A stretch of DNA of 64,000 nt, taken from contig JAEYPP010000039.1 in the NCBI GenBank assembly GCA_023410575.1, forward strand, positions 8,483-72,482. Reading direction: 5' to 3'. Source of the DNA: Bacillota bacterium. Lineage in GTDB: Bacteria; Bacillota; Clostridia; Lachnospirales; Lachnospiraceae. The notes under the pieces were generated by a model that was not told the origin of the DNA, made no database searches, and saw only the letters and a list, made by a program, of their open reading frames with translations. The position numbers and the translations under genes were made by a program. Shown piece after piece: positions 7,584-16,129 of the stretch. The first letter of the stretch is position 1, and each line of letters starts with the position of its first letter.

Positions 7584-9464
7584 TTATAGTTTTGTAACAA
7601 TATGCTCTAACATCTCATCAATTACATTAATATACCGAGCTGCTGCATTATATGCATGCTGGAATTTAATGATATTCGTTAATTCCTCATCTGAGGACAC
7701 TCCTATTACATTAGTTCTTTGAGTACTGATACTATTTACCATTTCCGCTTGGCTATTCGCAATTGTTTTCATCTTCTCACCTTTAGTAGCTAGCGCGCCT
7801 GTATAACTATTATAGTAATCAAAAAAACTATTCTTTGTTAACGTGTTTGGGTCAATTGTCGCAAATGGTGCATTCCATGCAGCAAGTAACTTATCGACCG
7901 TAGCAATATCATAATCACCTGTATTCTTATTTGAGCTTAACGGCATTACTGACTTATTTTCCACTAAATTTTGATTCACTGTAATCTCACCGACCGTATA
8001 TAAAGAGTAATTATTGTTTGCTACTTCCTCATTATAAATATAAACGCCCTCTAGAATATCTCCATTCGATAGCGTAATCTGCTGAGCTGGCATATAACGG
8101 TCCATTGATTTACGACTGAATAGTTCCTCTCCCATCGTACCTGGAGGACCATCTTGACCAACTGGTGCATTTTCTGTGTCCAGAATGCGAATTACTGTAT
8201 CTTCTTCATAAGTATACGTACTTCCATCTGCTAATGTAACTTCAGAACCTGCAGAGATAATAATCTCCTTGTTTGGGCAAAAGATATTATTTAAGGCAGT
8301 TGCGATTCCATGAATTAACTGGTCAAACTGTGCTTGAGTTGACATAACAATCGATGGATTAATTACCATATTGTATTCTTTTACTTCTTCTTCATATTTT
8401 TTTGTTGCTACGGCATAACTATCAACATCAAGTACACCATCTTCATCGAGATAATTACTCTCTTCTGGTGCAATTGGTATATCAATGTATTTACCAACCT
8501 TTGTACCTCGAGATAACAGTAGACCTTTTAAACTTCCAACATCTGTATTATTGGCGGATGTTGGAACATTATCACGATTAAAAACCTCACTATCTCCATA
8601 TGAGATCCAAATCGGAATCAACATCTCAGAATTTTTCATTATTCCGGATATATCTTCATAGAACGCTTCGTCTCCCATTTCTTTCCTACGTTGCTCAGTA
8701 ACTGTTACGGTACCCATCTTCATTGCTTCATTTTCTGTTACTAATGGCATGCCCTCTGCATTAACTGTAACTCGTCCATCATCATTCTCACGGTATGTAA
8801 TGCTTATAATTTTACCTAATTCATCCAATAAATTATTTCGTTCATCACGTAAGTCATTCGCATTTTCTACTTTATTACTTTCATAAAAACATATTTTATT
8901 ATTTAAGGTTACAATTTCTTCACCAATAGTATTAATTCTTTCAACTAGAGAAGAGACCTTGGTGTTTAAATTTACCTGATATTCACTCAATTGTTGATAT
9001 ATATTTTCAGCTCTCTCAATAAAGCTAACACTCGTTTCTATAAGAGAAGCTCTTTTTACTAAACTATCTGGTTCCTTTGCTAATTCCTGAAGGTTCGTCC
9101 AAAACTCTTCCATTGTATCTTGAAAGGGAACTCCATTAAGCTCACCCATTAAATTTTCGATTTCACTTGTTGTTTCAAATTGAGAAGCATAAAAGCCCTG
9201 TCTACCTAATTCTGTGCGATATGATTTATCAAGAAAAGTGTCTCTCACCTGACGTACTGTCTGTGTTGAAACACCCAATCCTGTTTGCATTGGGGATATA
9301 TACGATTGGCCAATTGTACGAAAATGAGACGTCTGAAATACGATCTGCTGGCGAACATATCCTTCTGTTTCGACATTTGCCAAATTATGAGACGTAGTAT
9401 TCAGAGCATTTTGACTATTTTGCAATCCGGAAGTCCCAACATAAAGACTACTCATTAGACCCAT
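7584..9464 (-). CDS. flgK: Hook-associated protein FlgK, first paralogue
   Basis: The 626-residue protein opens MGLMSSLYVGTSGLQNSQNALNTTSHNLANVETEGYVRQ and ends ELTNIIKFQHAYNAAARYINVIDEMLEHIV. Both ends are typical of FlgK. The NDLRDERNNLLDELG motif in the middle is shared with the downstream paralogue, but the variable centre clearly differs. It lies between flgN (its export chaperone) and flgK2. The ATG at 9464 follows GAGGTGAG. Which of the two proteins forms the junction cannot be told from sequence alone. Confidence 0.92.
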   Translation of the reverse strand: MGLMSSLYVGTSGLQNSQNALNTTSHNLANVETEGYVRQQIVFQTSHFRTIGQSYISPMQTGLGVSTQTVRQVRDTFLDKSYRTELGRQGFYASQFETTSEIENLMGELNGVPFQDTMEEFWTNLQELAKEPDSLVKRASLIETSVSFIERAENIYQQLSEYQVNLNTKVSSLVERINTIGEEIVTLNNKICFYESNKVENANDLRDERNNLLDELGKIISITYRENDDGRVTVNAEGMPLVTENEAMKMGTVTVTEQRRKEMGDEAFYEDISGIMKNSEMLIPIWISYGDSEVFNRDNVPTSANNTDVGSLKGLLLSRGTKVGKYIDIPIAPEESNYLDEDGVLDVDSYAVATKKYEEEVKEYNMVINPSIVMSTQAQFDQLIHGIATALNNIFCPNKEIIISAGSEVTLADGSTYTYEEDTVIRILDTENAPVGQDGPPGTMGEELFSRKSMDRYMPAQQITLSNGDILEGVYIYNEEVANNNYSLYTVGEITVNQNLVENKSVMPLSSNKNTGDYDIATVDKLLAAWNAPFATIDPNTLTKNSFFDYYNSYTGALATKGEKMKTIANSQAEMVNSISTQRTNVIGVSSDEELTNIIKFQHAYNAAARYINVIDEMLEHIVTKL

Positions 9465-9523
9465 GGATTCTCACCTCACTTTTGCATAATAAATTACTTG
9501 CAAATTTACATTCGCAATTTTAC

Positions 9524-10039
9524 CTATTGCTTCGCATCAAACATCCCTGTCTGTGAAGCAGGCATCTCAACTTGAGACGCTCCTCTGGTATAATTGTTAC
9601 TCCCTGGTGACATCCGTGTGCTTTGGATTAAATTTATATTAAATTCAATCATTTCTAGGGATTGCTGTATTAAAGACTTATTTCTACCATTTAACTCAAC
9701 TAAATTATTTACTACACCTTTTAAGCTATCATGAAGCTCGGATAACTGTTTTTGTTCCTCTGGTTGCTTCCCTAACAGTTCAATTATTTTTCTCATAGTT
9801 AATGTACTTGGATTTCTGTTGATAACAGTTCCAATATTAATAACGACCTCTTCCCGCTTGCGTTCAAGAACATTTATTTTTTCAATAATAATTTGCTCTT
9901 GATTTGTTATATGTTGCAAGGAGGTTAGGTCATTATCAATAATAACTCTTGTTTTCTTTGTTGCTATCGGAATAAGTTCCTGATATAACATTTCTTCGGA
10001 TTGTAATGTTTGGATTAACTCCTGAATTAAACTTGCCAA
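9524..10039 (-). CDS. flgN: FlgN family flagellar export chaperone
   Basis: The 171-residue helical protein starts MASLIQELIQTLQSEEMLYQELIPIATKKTRVII and continues in the FlgN pattern (QEQIIIEKINVLERKREEV). FlgN proteins are cytoplasmic chaperones for FlgK and FlgL, which fits the gene order flgM-flgN-flgK-flgK-flgL. The C-terminal 30 residues are polar and probably disordered. There is no signal peptide. Confidence 0.88.
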   Translation of the reverse strand: MASLIQELIQTLQSEEMLYQELIPIATKKTRVIIDNDLTSLQHITNQEQIIIEKINVLERKREEVVINIGTVINRNPSTLTMRKIIELLGKQPEEQKQLSELHDSLKGVVNNLVELNGRNKSLIQQSLEMIEFNINLIQSTRMSPGSNNYTRGASQVEMPASQTGMFDAKQ

Positions 10040-10067
10040 TTAGCAGCCTCCACTCCTAACTAATATT

Positions 10068-10346
10068 CTAAATGGATTCATTAAAGTAACTTTCAACCAT
10101 CTTATCAGCAATTTCTTCTAAGTTCACATTGTAAGTTCCAGATGCCATTCTTTGCTTTAACTCATTCACTTTATCTTGGCGAATGTCTGGAGCCTGAGCT
10201 ACTTCTTGTTTCGCAATCTGAAAATCTTTTCCTAACTGCGAAATTTCAACTCGGTCTTTTTTACTAACAGCATTTGTCTTATTTAACTTTTGTGTACTGT
10301 TCTGTTGATATAACTGGCTCACTTTGTTAAATGCATCAATACGCAT
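10068..10346 (-). CDS. flgM: Anti-sigma-28 factor FlgM
   Basis: The start is taken at MRIDAFNKVSQLY (10346), because GGGGTGAGG lies just upstream; an upstream in-frame ATG at 10376 has no such site. The resulting 92 residues end in the FlgM domain, with DRVEISQLGKDFQIAKQ and the C-terminal sigma-binding helices (VNELKQRMASGTYNVNLEEIADKMVE). FlgM binds sigma-28 in the cytoplasm until the hook is finished, then is released or exported. It heads the operon and is itself preceded by a sigma-28 promoter, giving a feedback loop. Confidence 0.93.
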   Translation of the reverse strand: MRIDAFNKVSQLYQQNSTQKLNKTNAVSKKDRVEISQLGKDFQIAKQEVAQAPDIRQDKVNELKQRMASGTYNVNLEEIADKMVESYFNESI

Positions 10347-10403
10347 ATTCCTCACCCCTATTCTATAGATTATCACTATGATTTATCATCCGTTCTACCC
10401 TAT

Positions 10404-10430
10404 TTATCGGAAGAATCTAAATATTCTTTA
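10404..10430 (-). promoter_or_regulatory. Sigma-28 promoter of flgM-flgN-flgK-flgK-flgL-fliW-csrA
   Basis: The minus strand reads TAAAGAAT, 11 bases, TCCGATAA. This matches the SigD -35 core and -10 closely, with the exact N11 spacer. It lies about 55 bases upstream of the FlgM start. Confidence 0.82.
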
Positions 10431-10469
10431 GCCAATTTGGTAAAAAAATAAAAATAATCCAAAACGAAA

Positions 10470-10507
10470 GCTAAGAACGAAAACCAAACATAAGGTTCAT
10501 TCTTAGC
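10470..10507 (-). terminator. Rho-independent terminator after lysA
   Basis: The hairpin GCTAAGAA...TTCTTAGC with further pairing inside (GGTT/AACC) begins 23 bases after the lysA stop on the minus strand. T-rich sequence follows some 20 bases later. It also insulates the flagellar operon downstream. Confidence 0.6.
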
Positions 10508-10529
10508 CATTAGTCATATAGATATTATC

Positions 10530-11783
10530 TTACTGAAAGAAACCTGAGAAATCCAAAGTTGCAAAATAATCTTTTGCAGTCTCTGCACGACGTATACATT
10601 GGATTGTTCCGTCTTCCCTCTTTAATAATTCAGCTGACTTTAACTTACCATTATAATTATAACCCATTGCGAATCCATGCGCACCAGTGTCATGTATTAC
10701 TAGGTAATCCCCTATTTCAATCTTTGGAAGCATTCGATCGATTGCAAATTTGTCATTGTTTTCACAAAGCGAACCTGTAACATCATACTTATAGTCACAT
10801 GATGCATCTTCCTTACCAAGTACTGTTATATGATGATAGGATTTATACATTGCAGGTCTCATTAAGTTGACTGAACATGCATCTACTCCTATATATTCTT
10901 TATAGATATGCTTTTCATGAATTACCTTTGTAATTAACGCTCCATAAGGTGCTAACATAAAACGTCCAAGTTCAGTAAATATTGCAACGTCTCCCAAGCC
11001 ATTCGGTACCATGATTTCTTCAAAAGCTTGGCGAACACCTTCACCAATTGCAAAAATATCATTGCCTTCCTGGTCAGGTAAGTAAGGAATACCAACACCA
11101 CCAGATAAATTGATAAATTTAATACTGGCACCTGTTTTCTCTTTTAACTCAACTGCAAGTTCAAACAATGTTCTTGCAAGCATTGGGTAATAATCATTTG
11201 TTATTGTATTGCTAACTAAAAAAGAATGAATTCCAAATTTTTTAGCTCCTAGAGTCATTAACTTCTTATAGCCATCAATTAACTGTTCTTTTGTAAAACC
11301 ATATTTTGCATCACCTGGATTATCCATAATACCATTACTCACTTCATAAACTCCACCTGGATTGTAACGGCAGCATATAGTTTCTGGAATACCACATTCA
11401 TCCTTTAAAAAATCTATCATTGTATAATCGTCAAGATTGATAATTGCACCTAACTCTTTTGCCTTTGTATACTCCCCCTCTGGTGTATCATTAGAAGAGA
11501 ACATTACTTCTTGTCCTACGATTCCTACTGCCTCAGTCATTAAAAGTTCAGTCATAGAAGAGCAATCTGTACCACAACCTTCTTCATGTAACACTTTTAA
11601 TATATATGGATTTGGTGTGGCTTTCACCGCAAAATATTGTTTATATCCTTTATTCCATGAGAATGCCTGCTTTAGCTTTCTTGCGTTCTCACGTATCCCT
11701 TTTTCATCATAAATATGAAATGGTGTTGGATAATTACTAACTATATTACGTACCTCATCAAGTGTCACAAATGGTTTTTTCAT
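10530..11783 (-). CDS. lysA: Diaminopimelate decarboxylase (fold-III PLP enzyme)
   Basis: A 417-residue protein of the alanine racemase-like fold-III family. The PLP lysine is in YFAVKATPNP (about residue 53), followed by GCGTDCSSMTEL. The glycine-rich phosphate site is around LSGGVGIPY. A GR-containing TELGRFMLAPYG motif and the catalytic Cys of SLCENND are present. It converts meso-diaminopimelate to lysine and CO2 in the cytoplasm. The family also contains other amino-acid decarboxylases and carboxynorspermidine decarboxylases; lysA is the best reading but not proved. It is a single-gene unit with its own promoter and terminator. Confidence 0.8.
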   Translation of the reverse strand: MKKPFVTLDEVRNIVSNYPTPFHIYDEKGIRENARKLKQAFSWNKGYKQYFAVKATPNPYILKVLHEEGCGTDCSSMTELLMTEAVGIVGQEVMFSSNDTPEGEYTKAKELGAIINLDDYTMIDFLKDECGIPETICCRYNPGGVYEVSNGIMDNPGDAKYGFTKEQLIDGYKKLMTLGAKKFGIHSFLVSNTITNDYYPMLARTLFELAVELKEKTGASIKFINLSGGVGIPYLPDQEGNDIFAIGEGVRQAFEEIMVPNGLGDVAIFTELGRFMLAPYGALITKVIHEKHIYKEYIGVDACSVNLMRPAMYKSYHHITVLGKEDASCDYKYDVTGSLCENNDKFAIDRMLPKIEIGDYLVIHDTGAHGFAMGYNYNGKLKSAELLKREDGTIQCIRRAETAKDYFATLDFSGFFQ

Positions 11784-11822
11784 GGTCGTTTCTCCTTATC
11801 ATATTGCGCTTTAATGTGGATT

Positions 11823-11851
11823 ACTATATCTCAATTTTTACCAAATGTCAA
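11823..11851 (-). promoter_or_regulatory. Sigma-A promoter of lysA
   Basis: The minus strand reads TTGACA, 17 bases, TATAGT: a perfect -35 and a 5/6 -10 with optimal spacing, about 40 bases upstream of the lysA ATG. Confidence 0.75.
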
Positions 11852-11863
11852 TGTGACATATTC

Positions 11864-13045
11864 TCAAATATTTTCCTTGAGCAAAGCTTGGATTGCACGT
11901 TTTGATGCATTCCCCTTTTCAAACGTATGATAAGTAGCGCAAAACGCTTCATACCTTTCCTGATGATTTCTCCAACTATAGCTCAAAATCTCATCAAGTA
12001 ATTGCTCTGTTGACATAGCAAACGGTCCAGGAGCCTGTTTTATAAAGTCAAAATAAAAGCCTCTTAACTCGTCCTTATATTCCTCTAAATCGTATACATA
12101 AAATATAATCGGACGTTTTAATATAGAATAATCGAACATAACCGAGGAATAATCAGTTATTAATATATCTGAAACTAGATATAGTTCCGATATATCAATG
12201 CTAGAATTCATCACACGATAAAAGCCATGATAATTTGAAAAATCTAGTTTTTCTCTTACCATATAGTGATATTTGATTAGAATAATATAATCCTTTGATA
12301 ATTTCTCATACAATAAATCATAATCAAGCGGTGCATCCATCTTATAGCTTGCCTTATCATAAAAGGAATTATCTCGCCAAGTTGGAGCGTATAATATAAT
12401 TTTCTTATCCAATGGAAGACTATATTTCTTCTTTAATTCCAATATATCCTGCTTGTTATTTTTCGTAAATAAAACATCGTTTCTAGGATATCCAATCTCT
12501 AACATATTTCCCTGAAAAGCAAAAGCATGTCGGAATATCTTACTTGAAAACTCATTCTGTGATATTAAGTAATCCCAAGTAGCTGAATTCTTTTTAAACT
12601 CTTTTCGATATTCCTCGACCGATTCTCCACCAGCCATATGATAAGAAGTCATATCCAAAGCAAGCTTTTTCAGTGGTGTACCATGCCAGGTCTGAAGATA
12701 TTTTGTCTTTTTCCTTTTTCTTATGTAATTTGGAAGCCTTGTATCACTAACGATATAACCTGATACTGCTAATACATAGTAATATCGAAACCTACTTAGT
12801 TTTATTGTTCGCGCAGATCCAGGTAGAATTATTTTAGGATTCTCTAATAAATAGTAACAACGATACTTTTTATCTAAATTAAGCTGAACCATTTCTTCAT
12901 AGATACTCTTTGGATTTCCTCCATAACTTCTCCCTAGATTACTCATAAACACAATTTTTTTTTGGTTAACTGGAAGTATGAAACTCATCGCACGATATAC
13001 AACTAATATGCAATTTTTCAATATTCTCTTTGCAATCGATTTCAT
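11864..13045 (-). CDS. CDP-glycerol glycerophosphotransferase family protein (TagB/TagF-like)
   Basis: The start is placed at MKSIAKRILKNC (13045), because the GGAGGG site is directly upstream; a longer reading would translate the ribosome binding site. The 393 residues carry the family motifs TWHGTPLKKLALDM (about residue 120) and ITDYSSVMFDYSILKRP (about residue 298). These enzymes transfer glycerol-phosphate (or sometimes ribitol-phosphate) from its CDP form onto a lipid-linked acceptor at the inner membrane face. The N-terminus is hydrophobic and basic, consistent with peripheral membrane binding. It is last in the surface-polymer block, separated from tagD by two palindromic repeats. Whether it primes or polymerises cannot be told. 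Confidence 0.85.
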   Translation of the reverse strand: MKSIAKRILKNCILVVYRAMSFILPVNQKKIVFMSNLGRSYGGNPKSIYEEMVQLNLDKKYRCYYLLENPKIILPGSARTIKLSRFRYYYVLAVSGYIVSDTRLPNYIRKRKKTKYLQTWHGTPLKKLALDMTSYHMAGGESVEEYRKEFKKNSATWDYLISQNEFSSKIFRHAFAFQGNMLEIGYPRNDVLFTKNNKQDILELKKKYSLPLDKKIILYAPTWRDNSFYDKASYKMDAPLDYDLLYEKLSKDYIILIKYHYMVREKLDFSNYHGFYRVMNSSIDISELYLVSDILITDYSSVMFDYSILKRPIIFYVYDLEEYKDELRGFYFDFIKQAPGPFAMSTEQLLDEILSYSWRNHQERYEAFCATYHTFEKGNASKRAIQALLKENI

Positions 13046-13069
13046 ATTTCCCTCCATCAACGTGATATC

Positions 13070-13347
13070 TTTTGACTAATAATCGGTAAGGATTCAGTTG
13101 TCAAAATTACTTTTTTACAACTACATTCATCATTTTGCACATATATAAACTCGCAAAATATGGGATGAGTAACATAATTCAGAAGCATACTGTTATGAAG
13201 TCGTCGGTACTTAGGGCCTGTATTTTAGGCCCTTTCGTACCGCTTAGAACTTCATTCATGCGAAAGCAAGTTATGAATGAATTATATAAATCATCTCATT
13301 CTCATATTATTTCCTTGCGCAATATCGCGTCAGACCTTCTTAAGAAC
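13070..13347. repeat. Family B palindromic element, copy 1
   Basis: A 278-base unit, followed head-to-tail by a second copy at 13348. The first 140 or so bases of both copies are almost identical (TTTTGACTAA-AATCGGTAAGGATTCAG onward). The unit contains a long imperfect hairpin centred on ggtac..agggcc/ggccct..gtacc. The right arm of this copy has drifted further from the left arm than in copy 2. Open frames inside it read through the palindrome and show no protein family; I do not treat them as genes. Confidence 0.8.
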
Positions 13348-13641
13348 TTTTGACTAACAATCGGTAAGGATTCAGTTGTCAAAATAACTTTTTTACAACT
13401 ACATTCATCATTTTGCACATATATAAACTCGCAAAATATGGGATGAGTAACATAATTCAGAAGCATACTGTTATGAAGTCGTCGGTACTTAGGGCCTGTA
13501 TTATAGGCCCTTACGTACCGTTACGAACTTCATTCAAGCGAGAGCGTGTTGCGGATGAATTATGTTACTCATCCCATTCTCATATCATTTGCTTGTGCAA
13601 AATGATGTCAGAAAAAGGCCTATTGAAACTCGAATCCTTAC
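13348..13641. repeat. Family B palindromic element, copy 2
   Basis: This copy keeps both arms. GTAAGGATTC at 13364-13373 is repeated inverted at 13632-13641. Inside, GGGATGAGTAACATAATTCA on the left is matched by TGAATTATGTTACTCATCCC on the right. The centre is ggtac-tt-agggcc with its complement. The right end overlaps the last codons and stop of tagD, so the element abuts or supplies that gene's 3' end. A partial relative lies at 26800-26846. Confidence 0.8.
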
Positions 13642-14033
13642 TTCAATTTATCTTTTAAATCATCTTTGATCTTTGTTGTCGATATTCCTTCAGTTCTTGG
13701 TAGATATACAACTTCACAATAATCCTTAAGAAAATCAAACTGTCCCTTCCAATCATCGCCCATAACAAACACATCAATCTTATTATCAACTACATCTTGG
13801 ATTTTTTGTTCCCATGTATATTCCGGAATGACTTCATCAACATAACGAATCGATTCTAGAATCTTCTTTCGATCTTCATAGCAATGATATGCACTCTTAT
13901 GCTTTATCGAATTAAACTCATCACTTGATAATACTACTAAAAGATAATCACCCAATTCTCTTGCTCTTCTTAGAAGATTAATATGTCCAACATGTAACAA
14001 ATCATAAGTACCATAAGTAATTACTTTTTTCAT
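13638..14033 (-). CDS. tagD: Glycerol-3-phosphate cytidylyltransferase
   Basis: Starting at MKKVITYGTYDLLHVGHINLLRRA (14033, after GTGAGGA), the protein is 131 residues, the normal TagD length. It has the nucleotidyltransferase HxGH motif (HVGH) and the C-terminal RTEGISTTKI motif that binds CTP. It makes CDP-glycerol from CTP and glycerol-3-phosphate, the substrate for the two glycerophosphotransferases in this block. An upstream in-frame ATG lies within the GT2 gene and is less likely. The 3' end coincides with the arm of a family B repeat. Confidence 0.93.
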   Translation of the reverse strand: MKKVITYGTYDLLHVGHINLLRRARELGDYLLVVLSSDEFNSIKHKSAYHCYEDRKKILESIRYVDEVIPEYTWEQKIQDVVDNKIDVFVMGDDWKGQFDFLKDYCEVVYLPRTEGISTTKIKDDLKDKLK

Positions 14034-14046
14034 CTTTAATTCCTCA

Positions 14047-15003
14047 CTATTCATTATGTTCATCTTCATCCTCAAGTTCCATCTTATTAGTAAGATAAAT
14101 CGGACGATTTTTCACTTCTATATAAGCTTTTCCAAGATATTGTCCTAATATCCCCATGCAAAAAAGCTGTATACCTCCTACCATCAAAATCAAACAAGCT
14201 AGTGATGGCCATCCAGTAGTAGGATCTCCCCAGATTAATGTTTTAATAATTATATAAATTATGGCTAAAAACGATATTATACAAAAAACTATCCCAATAA
14301 TTGAGGACATTGCAAGAGGTGTAGTTGAAAAACCAATAATTCCTTCCATGGAATACTTAACCAATTTCCAAAAAGACCACTTTGTTTCACCAGCAACTCT
14401 TTCAACATTGTTGTAATCAATCCACTTAGTGTTAAAACCTATCCAACCAAAGATCCCTTTTGTAAATCGGTTACGTTCACTCATCTTTAAGATTGCCTCT
14501 ACCATCTGATGTGTCATTAGACGGTAATCAACGCACCCTTCCACAATTTCAATTTTACTCATTTTCGATAGTAAGCGATAAAATTTTCTTGAAAGAAATG
14601 ATCGAACTTTGGGTTCCCCTTCTCGTGTAACTCTTTTTGCCGCAACACTGTCATAACCCTCATCGGCAATTCCATGATACATGTCAATTAGCATTGTAGG
14701 GGGATGTTGCAAATCTGCATCCAAAATTGCAACATAATCACCCTTTGCACTTTCCAGACCTGCGTACATCGCCGCCTCTTTTCCAAAGTTTCTCGAAAAA
14801 GAAATATATTTCATACGCTTATCTTTTTTTCGCAGTTCCTGAATTACTTTTAATGTATTATCTGTAGAACCATCGTTAATAAAGATTACTTCAAACTCTA
14901 CATCATTCTTCATAATATCTGCTACTCGAACAATTTCATCAAAGAATAATGGTAATACCTCTTGTTCATTAAAACATGGTACAATTGCGGTTAAACGTTT
15001 CAC
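14047..15003 (-). CDS. Glycosyltransferase family 2, GtrB/DPM1-like polyprenyl-phosphate sugar transferase
   Basis: A 318-residue protein with a GT2 fold: AIVPCFNEQEVLP at the start, FINDGSTDNT, and the metal-binding DAD at about residues 95-97 (ILDADLQHPP). Two C-terminal membrane segments follow (about 228-256 and 265-290), then a short basic/acidic tail. This architecture is that of bactoprenol-phosphate glycosyltransferases, which load a sugar onto a polyprenyl phosphate for export. It uses a GTG start after GGAGG. It is 13 bases upstream of tagD, so probably co-transcribed. Confidence 0.88.
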   Translation of the reverse strand: MKRLTAIVPCFNEQEVLPLFFDEIVRVADIMKNDVEFEVIFINDGSTDNTLKVIQELRKKDKRMKYISFSRNFGKEAAMYAGLESAKGDYVAILDADLQHPPTMLIDMYHGIADEGYDSVAAKRVTREGEPKVRSFLSRKFYRLLSKMSKIEIVEGCVDYRLMTHQMVEAILKMSERNRFTKGIFGWIGFNTKWIDYNNVERVAGETKWSFWKLVKYSMEGIIGFSTTPLAMSSIIGIVFCIISFLAIIYIIIKTLIWGDPTTGWPSLACLILMVGGIQLFCMGILGQYLGKAYIEVKNRPIYLTNKMELEDEDEHNE

Positions 15004-15025
15004 AATCCCCCTCCAATATTAAACG

Positions 15026-16129
15026 CTATACTCCAAGCGCACGATGCAAGAAATCATAAGATGTTTTCTGTAAATCATGAATTCTTCTTCTCAATTCGTC
15101 TTTATCCTCAATATCAAACTGATGAATGTCATGGAAATTCTCTGTATTATATACAATATGAGATTCCAAACCAACAGACTTTAATAAATCACTCGTTCTT
15201 GCTCCTGTACTTGAATGAAGCATAGATATAAACGGTTTTTCATAAATCAAAGAAAAGACAGTTGCATGGAATGAATTCGTTAATACATATTCCGCATTCT
15301 CAATCTCACTTAAAAACTCTGCAGCAGTATCCGTATAATAAGAGCCTAATTCATTACGGAATATCGGTGATGGTTTTCGTTGAATAATTGGTAATCCAAT
15401 CGCTACTGATAAACGATTTGCAAACCGGACCATTTCCTTGTTTGATTCCATCATATATACAAAGATATAGCGTTGTCCCTTAAATAAACCAGGTTTTTTT
15501 AGTTCTTCATAGTCATTTCTGTCCAATAGAAGAGTTGGATCTAAAACTACTTCTACTGGCTTGTCTGTCAAACTTTCTATCGCAGGTTGAGCACTCGCTT
15601 CGCGAACTGAAATTGAAGTATATGATTTCAAACTTTCCCGAAATTGGTCTTGGTATTGAGGAAAGATATATTCTCGACCTACACTTGCTGCGTAAGATAT
15701 TTTCTTAGCTGAATCTTCTGCAAAATCCAACAAATATGCTGGATCAAATCCATCAGTATGATCACTATTCCAAACTTGATCACTGCCGGTAATATAAGCA
15801 TCCATCCCCAATTTTGCATTCTTTAACTCATCATATGTCTTATAATCTCCAGTAAGTTGAAAACTATTTTTAATAAATTCTTGATATTTTCTATTCTTTT
15901 CCACTTGTGCTTTGACACGTTTACGATACTTTTTCTTTAAGATATATTTCATCTTTTTCTTTAGGGTATCTTGTTTTGGTGCTACGTATAATCGATCAAT
16001 AATTTGAGGATGATAATGTATAACACAAGGTTTTGTACCAAGATTTTTTAATACTTTTTGTAATGCCCAAGTTTGAAGACTGGCACCATAGTTGTGTGCA
16101 TTATGAAATGTTACAACTCCTACTTTCAT
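15026..16129 (-). CDS. Polysaccharide pyruvyl transferase family protein
   Basis: A 367-residue protein opening VGVVTFHNAHNYGASLQTWALQKVL, with ITGSDQVWNSDH and later ILTNSFHATVFSLIYEKPFI. These are hallmarks of the polysaccharide pyruvyl transferase (CsaB/WcaK-like) family. Members add ketal pyruvate to cell-wall sugars or act as related GT-B transferases. The start overlaps the stop of the upstream gene by one base (TAATG), indicating coupling. The precise acceptor is unknown. Confidence 0.85.
   Translation of the reverse strand: MKVGVVTFHNAHNYGASLQTWALQKVLKNLGTKPCVIHYHPQIIDRLYVAPKQDTLKKKMKYILKKKYRKRVKAQVEKNRKYQEFIKNSFQLTGDYKTYDELKNAKLGMDAYITGSDQVWNSDHTDGFDPAYLLDFAEDSAKKISYAASVGREYIFPQYQDQFRESLKSYTSISVREASAQPAIESLTDKPVEVVLDPTLLLDRNDYEELKKPGLFKGQRYIFVYMMESNKEMVRFANRLSVAIGLPIIQRKPSPIFRNELGSYYTDTAAEFLSEIENAEYVLTNSFHATVFSLIYEKPFISMLHSSTGARTSDLLKSVGLESHIVYNTENFHDIHQFDIEDKDELRRRIHDLQKTSYDFLHRALGV

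Noticed and set aside
13070..13641. CRISPR array or tRNA-like structure
   Set aside because: Only two long units are present, without short regular repeats and spacers; the folds are long hairpins, not cloverleaves.
13135..13658. Two similar plus-strand reading frames (72 and 81 codons) within the family B repeats
   Set aside because: They are similar only because the DNA is a tandem repeat, they run through the palindrome, have no ribosome binding site and match no family.
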